Shown one piece after another: positions 8,408 through 18,120 of a stretch of 64,000 nt of DNA. The notes beneath the pieces were generated by a model. The model made no database searches and was not told the origin of the DNA. It saw nothing but the letters and a program-made list of their open reading frames with translations. Position 1 is the first letter of the stretch, and every line of letters starts with the position of its first letter. Source of the DNA: Fusobacteria bacterium ZRK30 (lineage in GTDB: Bacteria > Fusobacteriota > Fusobacteriia > Fusobacteriales > Fusobacteriaceae); NCBI GenBank assembly GCA_024628785.1, contig CP102404.1:868001-932000 (forward strand), in the 5' to 3' direction. Position numbers and translations under genes: made by a program.

Positions 8408-10189
8408 ATGAATAAAGTGCTAAAAAATTCCATCATGGGAATGGGAACAAATATGATTTATTTAATAACTCGATTACTTATAACCCCTATTATACTAAGC
8501 TTTATAAGCTTAGAAGAATTTGGTTTATGGTCTATATGCTTTGTAATCATAAGTTATATTGGTTTAACAGGAAGCGGTATAGGAAATGCCTATATTACAT
8601 ATACAGCAAAATTTTATGCAAGTGGAAATAAGGAAAAGATTAATCAATTGATTAGCAGTGGGACTGTCTTTTTGAGTATAGCTTCTATTATCTTATATTC
8701 ATTGGTTTATTTTTATATAGATCTTATTCTCTCATTTTTTAAAATAGAAAATTTAGAGTTTTATAACACTGCTAAGATTTTAATTTTAGGATCTGTTATT
8801 GCTTTTTTGATAGAACTTACCTTTGAAGGGTTTGAAAATTTTTTCGAGGGAATCCAAGAATTTATTACAACAAGAACGATTTGGATTGGAACAAATTTTT
8901 TAGAAATTTTTTTAAGCATTATATTTTTATTTAAAGGGTTTGGGGTTAAAAGTCTTTTATATGCTTACCTTATAAAAGCAGTAGTAAAGGTAGTTTTGCA
9001 CTACATCTATATGCATAAATATATTAAGCCAAGATTTATATTTAATTTGAATATACTTAAAGAAATTTTTAAATTTGCCAGTAAGATACAAATTTTAAGT
9101 ATTATTGGGATTTTTATGACTACATTTAATCAATTGGTAGTGGCTAATATTTTAGGGTTAAAGCAGACTGGATTATTTGAATTAGGACGTAAATTACCTC
9201 AAAAAGGAGCTTCTATAGCTGGGGGAGCTTTTGTATCTTTTATGCCTGCCGCTGCGGAAATTTTAAAAGATGATAATACTAAAAATGAAAATCACAGCAA
9301 CACCGATGAAAGGACAACTAAAATTTATATAAAGCTGGCAGGACTAGGAATATATATAGGAGCTTTAACAGTCTTCTTTCATATGATTTATACAGATATA
9401 TATAAGTTTAAAATCATAAGAATTAGTGGTTATTCATTTATTTTATTGTCTGGAGTCAGTTTATTTTTTATGGCTTCAGGGTTTTATGGATTTAGAAATT
9501 ATCTTTTGAAAGGAGATAGTGAGCATATTAAAAATATAAAATTAAAAAAATTATATCTAAATGGGAACAGGTATATATCTCTTTTAACTTTTTATCTCTT
9601 TGTATTTTTAATTTTCTTTGCTCATGAAATACTATATGTTTGGATAGGAAGAAACGATTGGATGATTACAGCAACCATGATTATATTTTCATTTTCTATT
9701 ATGACCAATTTAAATACCGGGGTAGGAACCTCTATTATGAGAGGAGTAAATAAACCGGAATATGAGATAGAATATGCCACATTGAACTTTGTTTTAGCTA
9801 TTTTCTGGATCATTTCTTTTACACTTTTATTTGGAATAGTAGGGGCAGCTATGGGAACAGCATTAAGCACTGTAGTATCAAGTATTTATTTTATCCTTAG
9901 AATAAATAGAAATTTTAAAATAGAAATTACCGAATATTATGAAAAAACCTTGAAGTATCCCCTTGTGATCCTACTAATAGGTGGAGTACTATCCCTATTA
10001 TTGTCTGTATTTAGAGTAGAAAATAGGTGGATTGGTTTAGGCGTTTTAGGAAGTAAATTTTTAATTTATACCGTGGTAATTTATCTGGCTCTTAAATATT
10101 ATTTTAAATTAGAGGAAATAAACCGTTTAGAGAGAAAAATAAGGAAATTACTGGGAAAGGAGAAAATTTATGAAGGGGAAAAAAAATAA
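8408..10189 (+). CDS. Wzx-like polysaccharide flippase (MOP superfamily)
   Basis: A 593-residue polytopic membrane protein with the start of an O-antigen flippase (NSIMGMGTNMIYLITRLLITPIIL, shown in part) and 12-14 hydrophobic segments. It would flip undecaprenyl-linked repeat units to the periplasm. It is longer than typical Wzx proteins (about 400-480). The extra length comes partly from a central hydrophilic stretch (KDDNTKNENHSNTDERTTK, near residue 300), an insertion of about 100 residues including further hydrophobic segments, and a basic C-terminal tail. GGGGGAAATAG precedes the ATG. Its end overlaps the co-polymerase gene by 20 bases. Confidence 0.85.
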   Translation: MNKVLKNSIMGMGTNMIYLITRLLITPIILSFISLEEFGLWSICFVIISYIGLTGSGIGNAYITYTAKFYASGNKEKINQLISSGTVFLSIASIILYSLVYFYIDLILSFFKIENLEFYNTAKILILGSVIAFLIELTFEGFENFFEGIQEFITTRTIWIGTNFLEIFLSIIFLFKGFGVKSLLYAYLIKAVVKVVLHYIYMHKYIKPRFIFNLNILKEIFKFASKIQILSIIGIFMTTFNQLVVANILGLKQTGLFELGRKLPQKGASIAGGAFVSFMPAAAEILKDDNTKNENHSNTDERTTKIYIKLAGLGIYIGALTVFFHMIYTDIYKFKIIRISGYSFILLSGVSLFFMASGFYGFRNYLLKGDSEHIKNIKLKKLYLNGNRYISLLTFYLFVFLIFFAHEILYVWIGRNDWMITATMIIFSFSIMTNLNTGVGTSIMRGVNKPEYEIEYATLNFVLAIFWIISFTLLFGIVGAAMGTALSTVVSSIYFILRINRNFKIEITEYYEKTLKYPLVILLIGGVLSLLLSVFRVENRWIGLGVLGSKFLIYTVVIYLALKYYFKLEEINRLERKIRKLLGKEKIYEGEKK

Positions 10190-12194
10190 ACCCATTGACA
10201 TTATTACAACAATAACGAGATATATAAAAAGGGTCATTGTAATTGGAACTGCTACTTTCTTAGTTCTAAGCCCCTTAGCTTTTTTATTGAATAAATTAAC
10301 TTATTTTACATCTGGGACTATAAAAATTGAACCTGTAGCTTTGACAACGTTGTCTGGATATGAAAATTCAATAACTAGTTACTACAAAGATTTCATTCAA
10401 ACACAAATTTTTAAAATTCACAGTAAAGAAATTATTGAAAGAGCATTGAATTCTCTGCCGAAAGAGAAGAGGAAATTATTTATAAAGGGAGAATTGCCAT
10501 ATAATAAAGAGTTGGAAATTATTTGGAGGAGTATAGGAGTAAAGGCTGTAAGGGACTCCCATCTTATTAATATTAATTTTACCTGGGAAAATCCTGAGGG
10601 GATGGATGAACTGGTCAATGCAATAATGAAATGCTACTTTACAAGTGTAGAAGAGGAGATTGGAAATAAGAATAATAAAAGGTTAAATTATCTAAGCAGT
10701 GAACTTCAGAGATTGGATAAAGAAATTAAAGTTGAATTTAATAAATTAAAGGATATAACTGATAAAACCAATACTTCTACATTTTCAGAACAATTTAATC
10801 CATATAATAGCCGGATAGCTTATTTGAATGAAGCTTATATAAGAGCATATGATGCCAAACTTCAAAGTGAAAATCGCTATTTAGAAGTTATGAATGAAAT
10901 AAAAAATATAAAAGCAGTTCCTTTAACAGCCTTAATTGATGAGATGGTAGAAAAAGATCAATCTCTTTGGGATCTAGGGTTTTGGACATATAAGACGCTA
11001 CAGGAGATGAGAGCCAGTCTTGATGGGATGACTTTGGAAAATACAGATAGAAAATATGTAGAAGACAGGATGAAGAATATGTCTGAACATCTAGAAAAAC
11101 TCCGGGAAGATGTCAGACAAAGAGCTACTAAAGTTATTACAAACAAAAGAGATTATACTTTAAAATTAAAAGAGATAGATTCTTTGAGTTTACACCAGGC
11201 TACAGCAAGGACAGAAAGTCAGTTATGGAAAGATCTGACTGAGGAAAAACTCAAAGCTGCTGAAGTGTCTAAATTGATGCTTATAGGTGTAAGGATAGAA
11301 ACAAATTTAAAAAATTTAAGAACAACATATGATCAGGTAACAGAGAGAATATATTACCTTACTGCTGAATCTATGGCACCTAGCAGATTGAGCCTGGTAA
11401 ATTCAGCAGAATATCCATTTGAACCATCAGGAGCGACTAAAAGTAAATTATTAGCATTAATATTTATGGTATCTTATGGTTGGATTGGGGGACTTTGTAT
11501 ATTTATAGATCTTATAGATAACAGAATAAGAAAGAGTAAGGATATTGAGAGTGCATTAGGGTTTAAACCTAATTGGCCAATTTCAGATCTAAAGGATGAA
11601 GATTTCTTAGAAACAAGTATAGCACATAAAACAAGTCAGCCATATCAAGCTATGGAGTCTATCGCTGTACGGTTAAGCAGAGATCATTTTTTGAACAAAT
11701 CAAAAATAGTGACCTTTATTCCTACTGATCTAGGAATTGGAACCACAGAGATAATAGTAAATTTAGCAGATCTATTATCTAAAACAATACCTAAAGTATT
11801 AGTAGTAGAGATAAAATCTTCTGGTTGTTCTCTGGGGGAAAAATTAAAAATTACTGGCGAAGATAAAGTACCATACTATGAAAAAGAAAGAAATATTTAT
11901 ATCTGCCCTAAATTGAATGGTGAAATAATGGAAACAACTAAAATATTAGAGATATTAAATAGTTATAGAGATGAGTTTGACTTAATTCTGATAGACAGCG
12001 AACCAATTTTAAGTTCTGGTATTACTGAATTTGCAGCTATTAATTCAGATGTTGTTTATATTGTAACTCATGGGGATTACAGCAGGTATAGGGACCTGAG
12101 AGCAACGGTAGAGATAATAGAAAAATTAAAAATTGAAGCTCTTTCGGTAATTTTAAATTGGGGAAGTAAGGGTATTATAAAAAGACGAAGATAA
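10170..12194 (+). CDS. Wzz-type chain-length co-polymerase with degenerate BY-kinase domain
   Basis: A 674-residue polysaccharide co-polymerase controlling chain length and export. One membrane segment lies near residues 24-45, followed by a large periplasmic part rich in coiled coil (about 150-400) and a second membrane segment near 425-445. The cytoplasmic domain (about 480-670) resembles the bacterial tyrosine kinase module, but the P-loop reads PTDLGIGTTE with no Lys. Walker A' reads VLVVEIKSS without the Asp, while Walker B (DLILIDSEPIL) is kept. There is no C-terminal Tyr cluster; it ends KGIIKRRR. I infer an inactive, structural kinase-like domain. It overlaps the flippase gene by 20 bases, so they are coupled. 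Confidence 0.85.
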   Translation: MKGKKNKPIDIITTITRYIKRVIVIGTATFLVLSPLAFLLNKLTYFTSGTIKIEPVALTTLSGYENSITSYYKDFIQTQIFKIHSKEIIERALNSLPKEKRKLFIKGELPYNKELEIIWRSIGVKAVRDSHLININFTWENPEGMDELVNAIMKCYFTSVEEEIGNKNNKRLNYLSSELQRLDKEIKVEFNKLKDITDKTNTSTFSEQFNPYNSRIAYLNEAYIRAYDAKLQSENRYLEVMNEIKNIKAVPLTALIDEMVEKDQSLWDLGFWTYKTLQEMRASLDGMTLENTDRKYVEDRMKNMSEHLEKLREDVRQRATKVITNKRDYTLKLKEIDSLSLHQATARTESQLWKDLTEEKLKAAEVSKLMLIGVRIETNLKNLRTTYDQVTERIYYLTAESMAPSRLSLVNSAEYPFEPSGATKSKLLALIFMVSYGWIGGLCIFIDLIDNRIRKSKDIESALGFKPNWPISDLKDEDFLETSIAHKTSQPYQAMESIAVRLSRDHFLNKSKIVTFIPTDLGIGTTEIIVNLADLLSKTIPKVLVVEIKSSGCSLGEKLKITGEDKVPYYEKERNIYICPKLNGEIMETTKILEILNSYRDEFDLILIDSEPILSSGITEFAAINSDVVYIVTHGDYSRYRDLRATVEIIEKLKIEALSVILNWGSKGIIKRRR

Positions 12195-12206
12195 GGGGGA
12201 AATTCA

Positions 12207-13199
12207 TTGAATGTATTTTATTTAACTCCTAAAATAAAAAAAATAGTTAGGTATGAAGATGATACAACTATATTAAAAAAATTAAAGAGGATATTTTTTA
12301 ATGATAGAAAAGCTTCTGGAGGAATTCAGGTAATCTATGAACACGCTGATATCTTAAATGAAAATAAGATCCCGTCTAAGGTATTGAGCTTAGGAGGCAG
12401 GTTTAACAGCATCAATGCCGATTGGTTTGATCATAAGACTTCTATCTCGTACTTAAAAGAAGAATTAAAAAAAATAAAGGAAGGAGATTTTATTATCTGT
12501 CCCGAGGTCATACCCCAGGAGATTTTAAAGTTTAAAAAAGGAAAAAAACTTCTTTTTGTACAAAATTGGGCTCTCTACAGAGAAGGTAGTGCTGAAAGAT
12601 ACGGATTTGATGGGATAATAGCCCTAGAAGGGTATTGTACAGAGTATATGAGGGAGCGGTCAAATCTACCTATTTTTAGTGTCCTAAACGGGCTGGATTT
12701 AGATAAGTTTTGTTACAGGAAAGAGTTGAAAACCCCTAATACAATGCTCATTTTATATAGGAAGAATCAAAAAGATATAGATGATTTTATTGAAAAATTT
12801 CCAGATGACCTAAAAGATACTTTTGAATTTGAGGTTATATATGGACACTTAGAAAAAAATGAGTTGATCAAAAAATATGAAAAAAATGATATCTACCTGT
12901 CTTTTGGTTACCCAGAAGGGTTTGCATTACCTCCATTGGAAGCTATGGGGTGTGGATGTGTAGTCGTAGGTTTTACAGGCCGTGGTGGAGATATTCATAT
13001 GATACATAATAAGACAGCTCTTACAAGCAGGGATGGAGATGTAGAAAATTTATATACCCACCTTTATAGATTGAAAAATGAATCCGGACTCAAAGAAAAA
13101 TTGAGAGTTAACGGACTAGAGAAAATAAAAGAGTTCAGTAAACAAAATATGGAAAGCAGTGTATTGAAATTATTTAAGGAGGTAGAAGATGTATTATAA
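12207..13199 (+). CDS. GT-B glycosyltransferase (GT4/GT1-like)
   Basis: A 330-residue transferase with a two-domain GT-B layout. The N-terminal half has the acceptor-side loop KASGGIQVIYEHADIL and LLFVQNWALY. The C-terminal half has the donor-binding E-x7-E type motif in EGFALPPLEAMGCGCVV. It lacks membrane segments and presumably acts at the inner face of the membrane. It starts 12 bases after the co-polymerase, with AAGGGGGAAATTC as ribosome-binding site, and overlaps the next glycosyltransferase by 11 bases. Sugar specificity is unknown. Confidence 0.82.
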   Translation: MNVFYLTPKIKKIVRYEDDTTILKKLKRIFFNDRKASGGIQVIYEHADILNENKIPSKVLSLGGRFNSINADWFDHKTSISYLKEELKKIKEGDFIICPEVIPQEILKFKKGKKLLFVQNWALYREGSAERYGFDGIIALEGYCTEYMRERSNLPIFSVLNGLDLDKFCYRKELKTPNTMLILYRKNQKDIDDFIEKFPDDLKDTFEFEVIYGHLEKNELIKKYEKNDIYLSFGYPEGFALPPLEAMGCGCVVVGFTGRGGDIHMIHNKTALTSRDGDVENLYTHLYRLKNESGLKEKLRVNGLEKIKEFSKQNMESSVLKLFKEVEDVL

Positions 13200-14400
13200 C
13201 TACTTAATTCAACTACCTGTTATGATAAAGGATAATGAAATTTATATGGAAAAATTACCTGCTATAGATATAAACCTTCATATAGATCTACTGCCTAAAG
13301 GAGTGAAGTTGAGGTTGATAGCTCCTCTAGTTTTAGATTTAACAGGAGATTATATCCAGTTAAATGAAAATATGGAGTTTATACCCCTTGAATATGAAAA
13401 TTCATTTATAGAGGGATTTCGAGTCTATCGAAAGAATAAAAAAATAATTAATACTGCTCTTTCAGAAGGTGGAATACTTCACACTGGGGGAGGAGGATAT
13501 CCATATATGATTTCCTCCTGTTATACGGGGATTAGAGATTCACAAAAATATGATATAAAGAAATTATTTATAATGGACTGTGATCTTGTAGGAAAACTAA
13601 AAACAGATCAGGTAGAAAGAAGTAAAAACATTTTGAAAAAAATATTTTGGACAGGGTTTATGCATTACTCTAAATACTTATATGAAAAAAGTATAGGGAT
13701 TGGAGATACAGCTTTTATGTTAGGTGAAGGAGTATATCAGAAATACTCTAAATTCAGTAAAAACCCATTTAAGATTTATCAGCCTATTGTAGGAGAAGAC
13801 CAAATAATTGAGGAGTCAGTCTTGGACAAAAAGTTGAACTCTATAGGTGCAGATATCGGTAAAATCAAATTTTTTTATATAGGCAGGTTAGCCTATGAAA
13901 AGGGATTAGATACATTGATAAAAGGATTTATGGGTATTCCCAAGGAAAAATATGAGATTAATATAATCGGTGATGGAGATGAGATGGACAGGCTGAAATG
14001 TTTGTCTAAAGATCTAGATATCCAAGTAAATTTTTTTGGATGGATACCTTGGGGAGAACAGCTATTTTCTATTATTTCAAAACAGCATATAATAATAATT
14101 CCACACAGGACTGAAGAGATGACTCGGACAGTATTCGATAGTATGGCCCAGGGAGTTGGCTTTATAACAACAAAAACTATTGCGCTATGTGATGTGATAT
14201 CTAAAGTAAAAAATGGAATAACATTTAGTATTGATGATGATGAGGAATTAAATAAACATATTAAAAGAATAATAGGGGATACAGATTTGATAAAAAAATG
14301 GTCTCTCAATTCTTTTAATTATATAAAACAACATAATAGCAGGAGCTATATTCTTGAAAGGATTGAAAAATTAGAAAAAGATGGATTTTTTGAAATGTAA
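13189..14400 (+). CDS. GT4-like glycosyltransferase with variant donor motif
   Basis: A 403-residue GT-B enzyme. The C-terminal Rossmann domain is clear: FFYIGRLAYEKGLDTLIKGF, then INIIGDGDEMDRL, VNFFGWIP and IIIIPHRTEEMTRTVFDSMAQG. In the last, the second acidic residue of the usual E-x7-E motif is Asp. The N-terminal half is unusual, with a glycine run (GGILHTGGGGYPYM) near residues 95-105 that would contact the acceptor. It overlaps the preceding gene by 11 bases and has AAGGAGG before its ATG, so the pair is probably translated in a coupled manner. Substrates are unknown. Confidence 0.8.
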   Translation: MYYNYLIQLPVMIKDNEIYMEKLPAIDINLHIDLLPKGVKLRLIAPLVLDLTGDYIQLNENMEFIPLEYENSFIEGFRVYRKNKKIINTALSEGGILHTGGGGYPYMISSCYTGIRDSQKYDIKKLFIMDCDLVGKLKTDQVERSKNILKKIFWTGFMHYSKYLYEKSIGIGDTAFMLGEGVYQKYSKFSKNPFKIYQPIVGEDQIIEESVLDKKLNSIGADIGKIKFFYIGRLAYEKGLDTLIKGFMGIPKEKYEINIIGDGDEMDRLKCLSKDLDIQVNFFGWIPWGEQLFSIISKQHIIIIPHRTEEMTRTVFDSMAQGVGFITTKTIALCDVISKVKNGITFSIDDDEELNKHIKRIIGDTDLIKKWSLNSFNYIKQHNSRSYILERIEKLEKDGFFEM

Positions 14401-14418
14401 TTTAAAGGGATGATGACT

Positions 14419-15738
14419 ATGAAAGCACTGGCACTTTTTCCATTGATTATAAATATAATAGTTTTGATGACAAAGGGTGAAAAAGCTGCTTTTAAAGTAG
14501 TTTTATTTTGCCTTTTTGCAATACCCAGTTATTATTATTTCCCTACTCCAGGCCTTCCGGATTTTAATTTTTTTCATTTTTCATTATTTCCATTATTTGG
14601 CTGGTGGATCATGAACAGGCTCGAGGAGTTCAAAATTGAATTTTTAGATATCTTGGTTTTTCTATATGTTTTAATCTCTATTATAAGTGAATTTACTACA
14701 ATGGGGTTTGCTGATGGGAGAAATCTTTTGATAGATAGGACAGTACAGATAATAATGCCTTATATTTTAGCCAAAGAATTTTTATCTACCCTGGAAGATA
14801 AGATTGAGTTTGCAAAATTTATTACGATCATAGGGGCTGTTTTGGCTTTTTTCTCTCCCTTGGAGTTTAAATTTGATTTGGCTGTTGTAGATGTTTTGCA
14901 GTTTGTCTGGCCGGAGTACCTCAGGTGGCCGGGGTGGGCAAGGTACGGATTTGTAAGAGCTGCAGCTGTATATGCACATCCAATTTTGGCCGGGATGATG
15001 TGGGCTTTTTATTCTCTGTTTGCTATCTGGCTACGAAGGAGAAAAGTTTGGAAAAATGATAATATTGCTAAATTAATAATACTTTTAAATATTGCAGGGA
15101 TGTTAATGTCCATATCTAAGGGGCCTATTTTAGGTTTTATTGCCGGAGGAGTTCTTCTGGTTATTGGATGGACAAAGAAGAGGGTTATGGCTTTTACATT
15201 GGTAGCTGTAATTTTAGCTGTTGGTCTTCCTCCTGCAAGTATAAAGTTTATGCAGTATGCATCTGTAAATAGATTTAATGCTAAAAATGAAACACAGGAA
15301 AATATAGCATACAGAAAAGAACTCATAGATAATTATATTGTTGAGGTAAAAAAACAACCTTTATTGGGGTATGGAAGAAATGGAATGCCGGTAGTCAATG
15401 GACAGGTAAGTATAGATAATCAGTATCTTTTCATTGCACTTCTACATGGAGTAATCACTATGTATCTTTTTTTAGGGATGACATTTTATAGTATGTTTAA
15501 ATGCTTGAGAATAGGATTAAATACATCCTTTGATAATCCCCATGGGGAGCTGGCCTGGCTTATAGTAGCCTGTGCATTTACTTGGTTTGTTACTCTGGCA
15601 ACGGTCTGGATGGGAGCTCAGAGTGAGCAGATTGTATTTGTGTTTATTGCCTTTGCCAGTACAATGAAAGCTGGATCTTTTATTGAAGAATCTAAAAAAG
15701 AGGAAATTTCTTCAGAGTGGAACTTTAGACAGGTATAG
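14419..15738 (+). CDS. Wzy-like O-antigen/polysaccharide polymerase
   Basis: A polytopic inner-membrane protein of about 439 residues with 10 or more hydrophobic segments and the layout of the O-antigen ligase/polymerase family. A large loop lies around residues 290-335 (FNAKNETQENIAYRKELI... GYGRNGMP), and a conserved-looking segment reads YAHPILAGMMWAF. It would polymerise flipped repeat units in the periplasm. Three in-frame ATGs lie together (14410, 14413 and 14419). I chose 14419 since AAGGG sits 9 bases upstream. It is the only polymerase candidate in the cluster, which supports the call. Confidence 0.8.
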   Translation: MKALALFPLIINIIVLMTKGEKAAFKVVLFCLFAIPSYYYFPTPGLPDFNFFHFSLFPLFGWWIMNRLEEFKIEFLDILVFLYVLISIISEFTTMGFADGRNLLIDRTVQIIMPYILAKEFLSTLEDKIEFAKFITIIGAVLAFFSPLEFKFDLAVVDVLQFVWPEYLRWPGWARYGFVRAAAVYAHPILAGMMWAFYSLFAIWLRRRKVWKNDNIAKLIILLNIAGMLMSISKGPILGFIAGGVLLVIGWTKKRVMAFTLVAVILAVGLPPASIKFMQYASVNRFNAKNETQENIAYRKELIDNYIVEVKKQPLLGYGRNGMPVVNGQVSIDNQYLFIALLHGVITMYLFLGMTFYSMFKCLRIGLNTSFDNPHGELAWLIVACAFTWFVTLATVWMGAQSEQIVFVFIAFASTMKAGSFIEESKKEEISSEWNFRQV

Positions 15739-15751
15739 AGGGGGGAGTTTT

Positions 15752-16945
15752 ATGAAAATAGCTTATTTAGTAAGTGAGTTTCCAGGGATATCTCATACAT
15801 TTATCTTACGGGAAATAGAGGAGTTAAAAAAAAATAATGTAGAAGTAGTAACAGTATCTATAAACAACCCTCAAAATTTAGAGAAAATGGATGAAAAAGA
15901 AAGGCTTTATTACAATAGTACCTTATATCTAAAAAGGGAATTTAAAAAAAATATTCTCAAATATTTTTTTAAGATATTTACACTTCAAGGGGTAAATATA
16001 TTTTTTTCAACAATGAAATTAAACTATTTTAAAGGTCCTAAAAGTCTTTTAAAAACCATTGGGTATTTCTTGGAAGAGTTGGTTCTTTTAACATATTTAA
16101 AAAAATTAGAGGTAACTCATGTTCATATTCATTTTGCCAATCCGGCGGCTTCTCTGCTCCTGCCGATAAATAAACACACAGACATAGATTATAGTCTCAG
16201 TGTACATGGGCCGGAAATTTTTTATAATACGGATAAGAATTTATTGGAGGAAAAATTCAAAGATGCGGTTTTTATACGGGGAATAGGATTTTTTTGCAGG
16301 AGTCAGATTATGAGGTTTTTAGAAACTAAACAATGGGAGAAGGTTCATATGGTCCCATGTGGAGTGGACCCGGAAATTTATAGTAGATCTCAGCTGCCTA
16401 AAAATGAAATAGTTAATATAGTATCAGTAGGAAGGCTCACACCTAGTAAAGGACAGATTATAATCTTGAAAGCATTGAAAAGATTGGTTAAAAAAGGAGT
16501 GGATTTTAAGCTTAACATCATAGGTGGAGGGGTTGATGATTCTCTTTTAAAATCTTATACAAAAGAGAATGATTTAGAGTCTTATATAAATTTTTTAGGA
16601 GTGAGATCAAGGGAGGAAACTAAGGAAATTTTAAAAGATATGGATATATTTACACTACCATCTTTTGCTGAAGGAATCCCGGTCTCATTGATGGAAGCGA
16701 TGTCCATGGAAATACCAGTTGTAAGTACCGCAATAAACGGAATACCGGAATTGATTCAAAATGATAAAAATGGATATTTGGTTATGCCAAGTGATATAGA
16801 GGGGCTTTCAGAAATCTTTGAAAAATTAATTTTAGATGATGTCCTTCGAAAAAAGATCGGACAGGAAGGAAGGAAAATTATAAAGAATAAATATAATATC
16901 TATAAGTCTGCTGATAAAATGGTAGAACTTTTTAAAACTTATTGA
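15752..16945 (+). CDS. GT4 glycosyltransferase, WcaL/AmsK-like
   Basis: A transferase of 397 residues. The N-terminus MKIAYLVSEFPGISHTFILR is typical of the WcaL/AmsK/ExoL group, which extend exopolysaccharide repeat units. The GT-B donor domain shows VSVGRLTPSKGQIIILKAL, LNIIGGG and FAEGIPVSLMEAMSMEIPVV with both Glu of the E-x7-E motif. I start at 15752 because GAGGGGGGAG lies just upstream. An earlier in-frame ATG at 15683 lies inside the polymerase gene and would add 23 unrelated residues. It is 13 bases from the polymerase stop. The exact sugar is not predictable. Confidence 0.85.
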   Translation: MKIAYLVSEFPGISHTFILREIEELKKNNVEVVTVSINNPQNLEKMDEKERLYYNSTLYLKREFKKNILKYFFKIFTLQGVNIFFSTMKLNYFKGPKSLLKTIGYFLEELVLLTYLKKLEVTHVHIHFANPAASLLLPINKHTDIDYSLSVHGPEIFYNTDKNLLEEKFKDAVFIRGIGFFCRSQIMRFLETKQWEKVHMVPCGVDPEIYSRSQLPKNEIVNIVSVGRLTPSKGQIIILKALKRLVKKGVDFKLNIIGGGVDDSLLKSYTKENDLESYINFLGVRSREETKEILKDMDIFTLPSFAEGIPVSLMEAMSMEIPVVSTAINGIPELIQNDKNGYLVMPSDIEGLSEIFEKLILDDVLRKKIGQEGRKIIKNKYNIYKSADKMVELFKTY

Positions 16946-16959
16946 GCTAGGGGGATTTT

Positions 16960-18111
16960 ATGATTTTTATTTTCTGGTTACTTTATATAGCTAATATTTT
17001 TTCTATATTTTATTTGAGTATTTTATTATTTTCTTATTTATTTATAAAACAGAAAACTTACCCCATTGTAAACACACAGAAATCTTTTAAATTGGCTGTA
17101 TTGATTCCTGCACATAATGAGGAACTCTATATAGAAAAATGTTTAAACTCCCTTCAGAGAGCTTCTAAGGGGGATAATACGGTTAAATTTTATGTTATTG
17201 CTGATAACTGCACAGATAGTACTGCTGGTCTTGCATCGAAATGTGGAGCAGATGTAATAGTAAGGAAGGATGCTAAGAAAAAAGGTAAGGGATATGCCCT
17301 GGAATATGTATTTGATAAATTAAAAGATTTTGATTACGACCTCTATCTTATTGTGGATGCTGACAGTGTGGTGGAAGAAAGTTATTTTCTTTCAATCTTT
17401 GATGGATATAGAAAAGGGTTTGAAGTGATGCAGGGAGGGTATTTTGTAAAGAACAGGGTTAATACCAAAAATAAATTGATGAATTTAGCACTTTTAGTAT
17501 TTCATGGGATCAGACCCTATGCCAGGGAAAAATTAGGTGCATCTGTAGGTCTATTTGGAAATGGATTTGCTGTGAGTAAAAAAGTAATCACTGAAATACC
17601 ATATAGAGCTTACTCTATAGTAGAAGATGTTGAATATCATTTGAAATTAATAGATAAAAATAAAAAAGTTCATTATATTAAAGAGGCTAAATTATATGCT
17701 GATTTCCCTATATCTAAAGAGGGGACAGCCACTCAAAGAGCAAGATGGGAAGGAGGAAGGTTATTGATAATTAAGACTTATCTTCCAAAGTTAATTGTTA
17801 AATTTTTAAAAGGGAAAGTTAATTTTGTAGAGCCAATATTGGAACTGATTACTCTGCCTATGGCTTATATAGTAGTAATTCTTTTATTGCTGCTCTTATC
17901 AGGCTCACCATTTTTTATTTTATTTTCTGTCTATGGTTTTTTACTCATAGGAATTTATGTCATTATAGCAGTGAAAAAATTTGGTGACAGAACGGATTTT
18001 ATATCTCTTATAGGGGTTCCTTCCTATGTATTTTGGAAGATAATAAAACTTCCCCTGATCTTTAAAAATAGTAAAAAAAATACAAATTGGAAAAGAACTA
18101 AGAGAGATTAG
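16960..18111 (+). CDS. Membrane family 2 glycosyltransferase with QRxRW motif
   Basis: A 383-residue enzyme. An N-terminal membrane segment (about 1-30) is followed by a GT-A domain with VLIPAHNEELYIEKCL, VIADNCTDST, IVDADS (DxD) and YSIVEDVEYHLKL. The motif TQRARWEGGR (about residue 258) matches the Q-x-x-RW signature of processive synthases such as those for cellulose, hyaluronan and poly-GlcNAc. Two or three C-terminal membrane segments follow. It may be a processive synthase or a membrane-bound single-sugar transferase; the surrounding Wzx/Wzy genes favour the latter. The ribosome-binding site is GGGGGA. Confidence 0.82.
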   Translation: MIFIFWLLYIANIFSIFYLSILLFSYLFIKQKTYPIVNTQKSFKLAVLIPAHNEELYIEKCLNSLQRASKGDNTVKFYVIADNCTDSTAGLASKCGADVIVRKDAKKKGKGYALEYVFDKLKDFDYDLYLIVDADSVVEESYFLSIFDGYRKGFEVMQGGYFVKNRVNTKNKLMNLALLVFHGIRPYAREKLGASVGLFGNGFAVSKKVITEIPYRAYSIVEDVEYHLKLIDKNKKVHYIKEAKLYADFPISKEGTATQRARWEGGRLLIIKTYLPKLIVKFLKGKVNFVEPILELITLPMAYIVVILLLLLLSGSPFFILFSVYGFLLIGIYVIIAVKKFGDRTDFISLIGVPSYVFWKIIKLPLIFKNSKKNTNWKRTKRD

Positions 18112-18120
18112 GAGGTACTT

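Noticed and set aside
8408..10189. Frameshift or fusion as the cause of the long flippase
   Set aside because: The frame is open throughout with a normal start and end. The extra length is a hydrophilic insertion and loop, so I treat it as a long family member.
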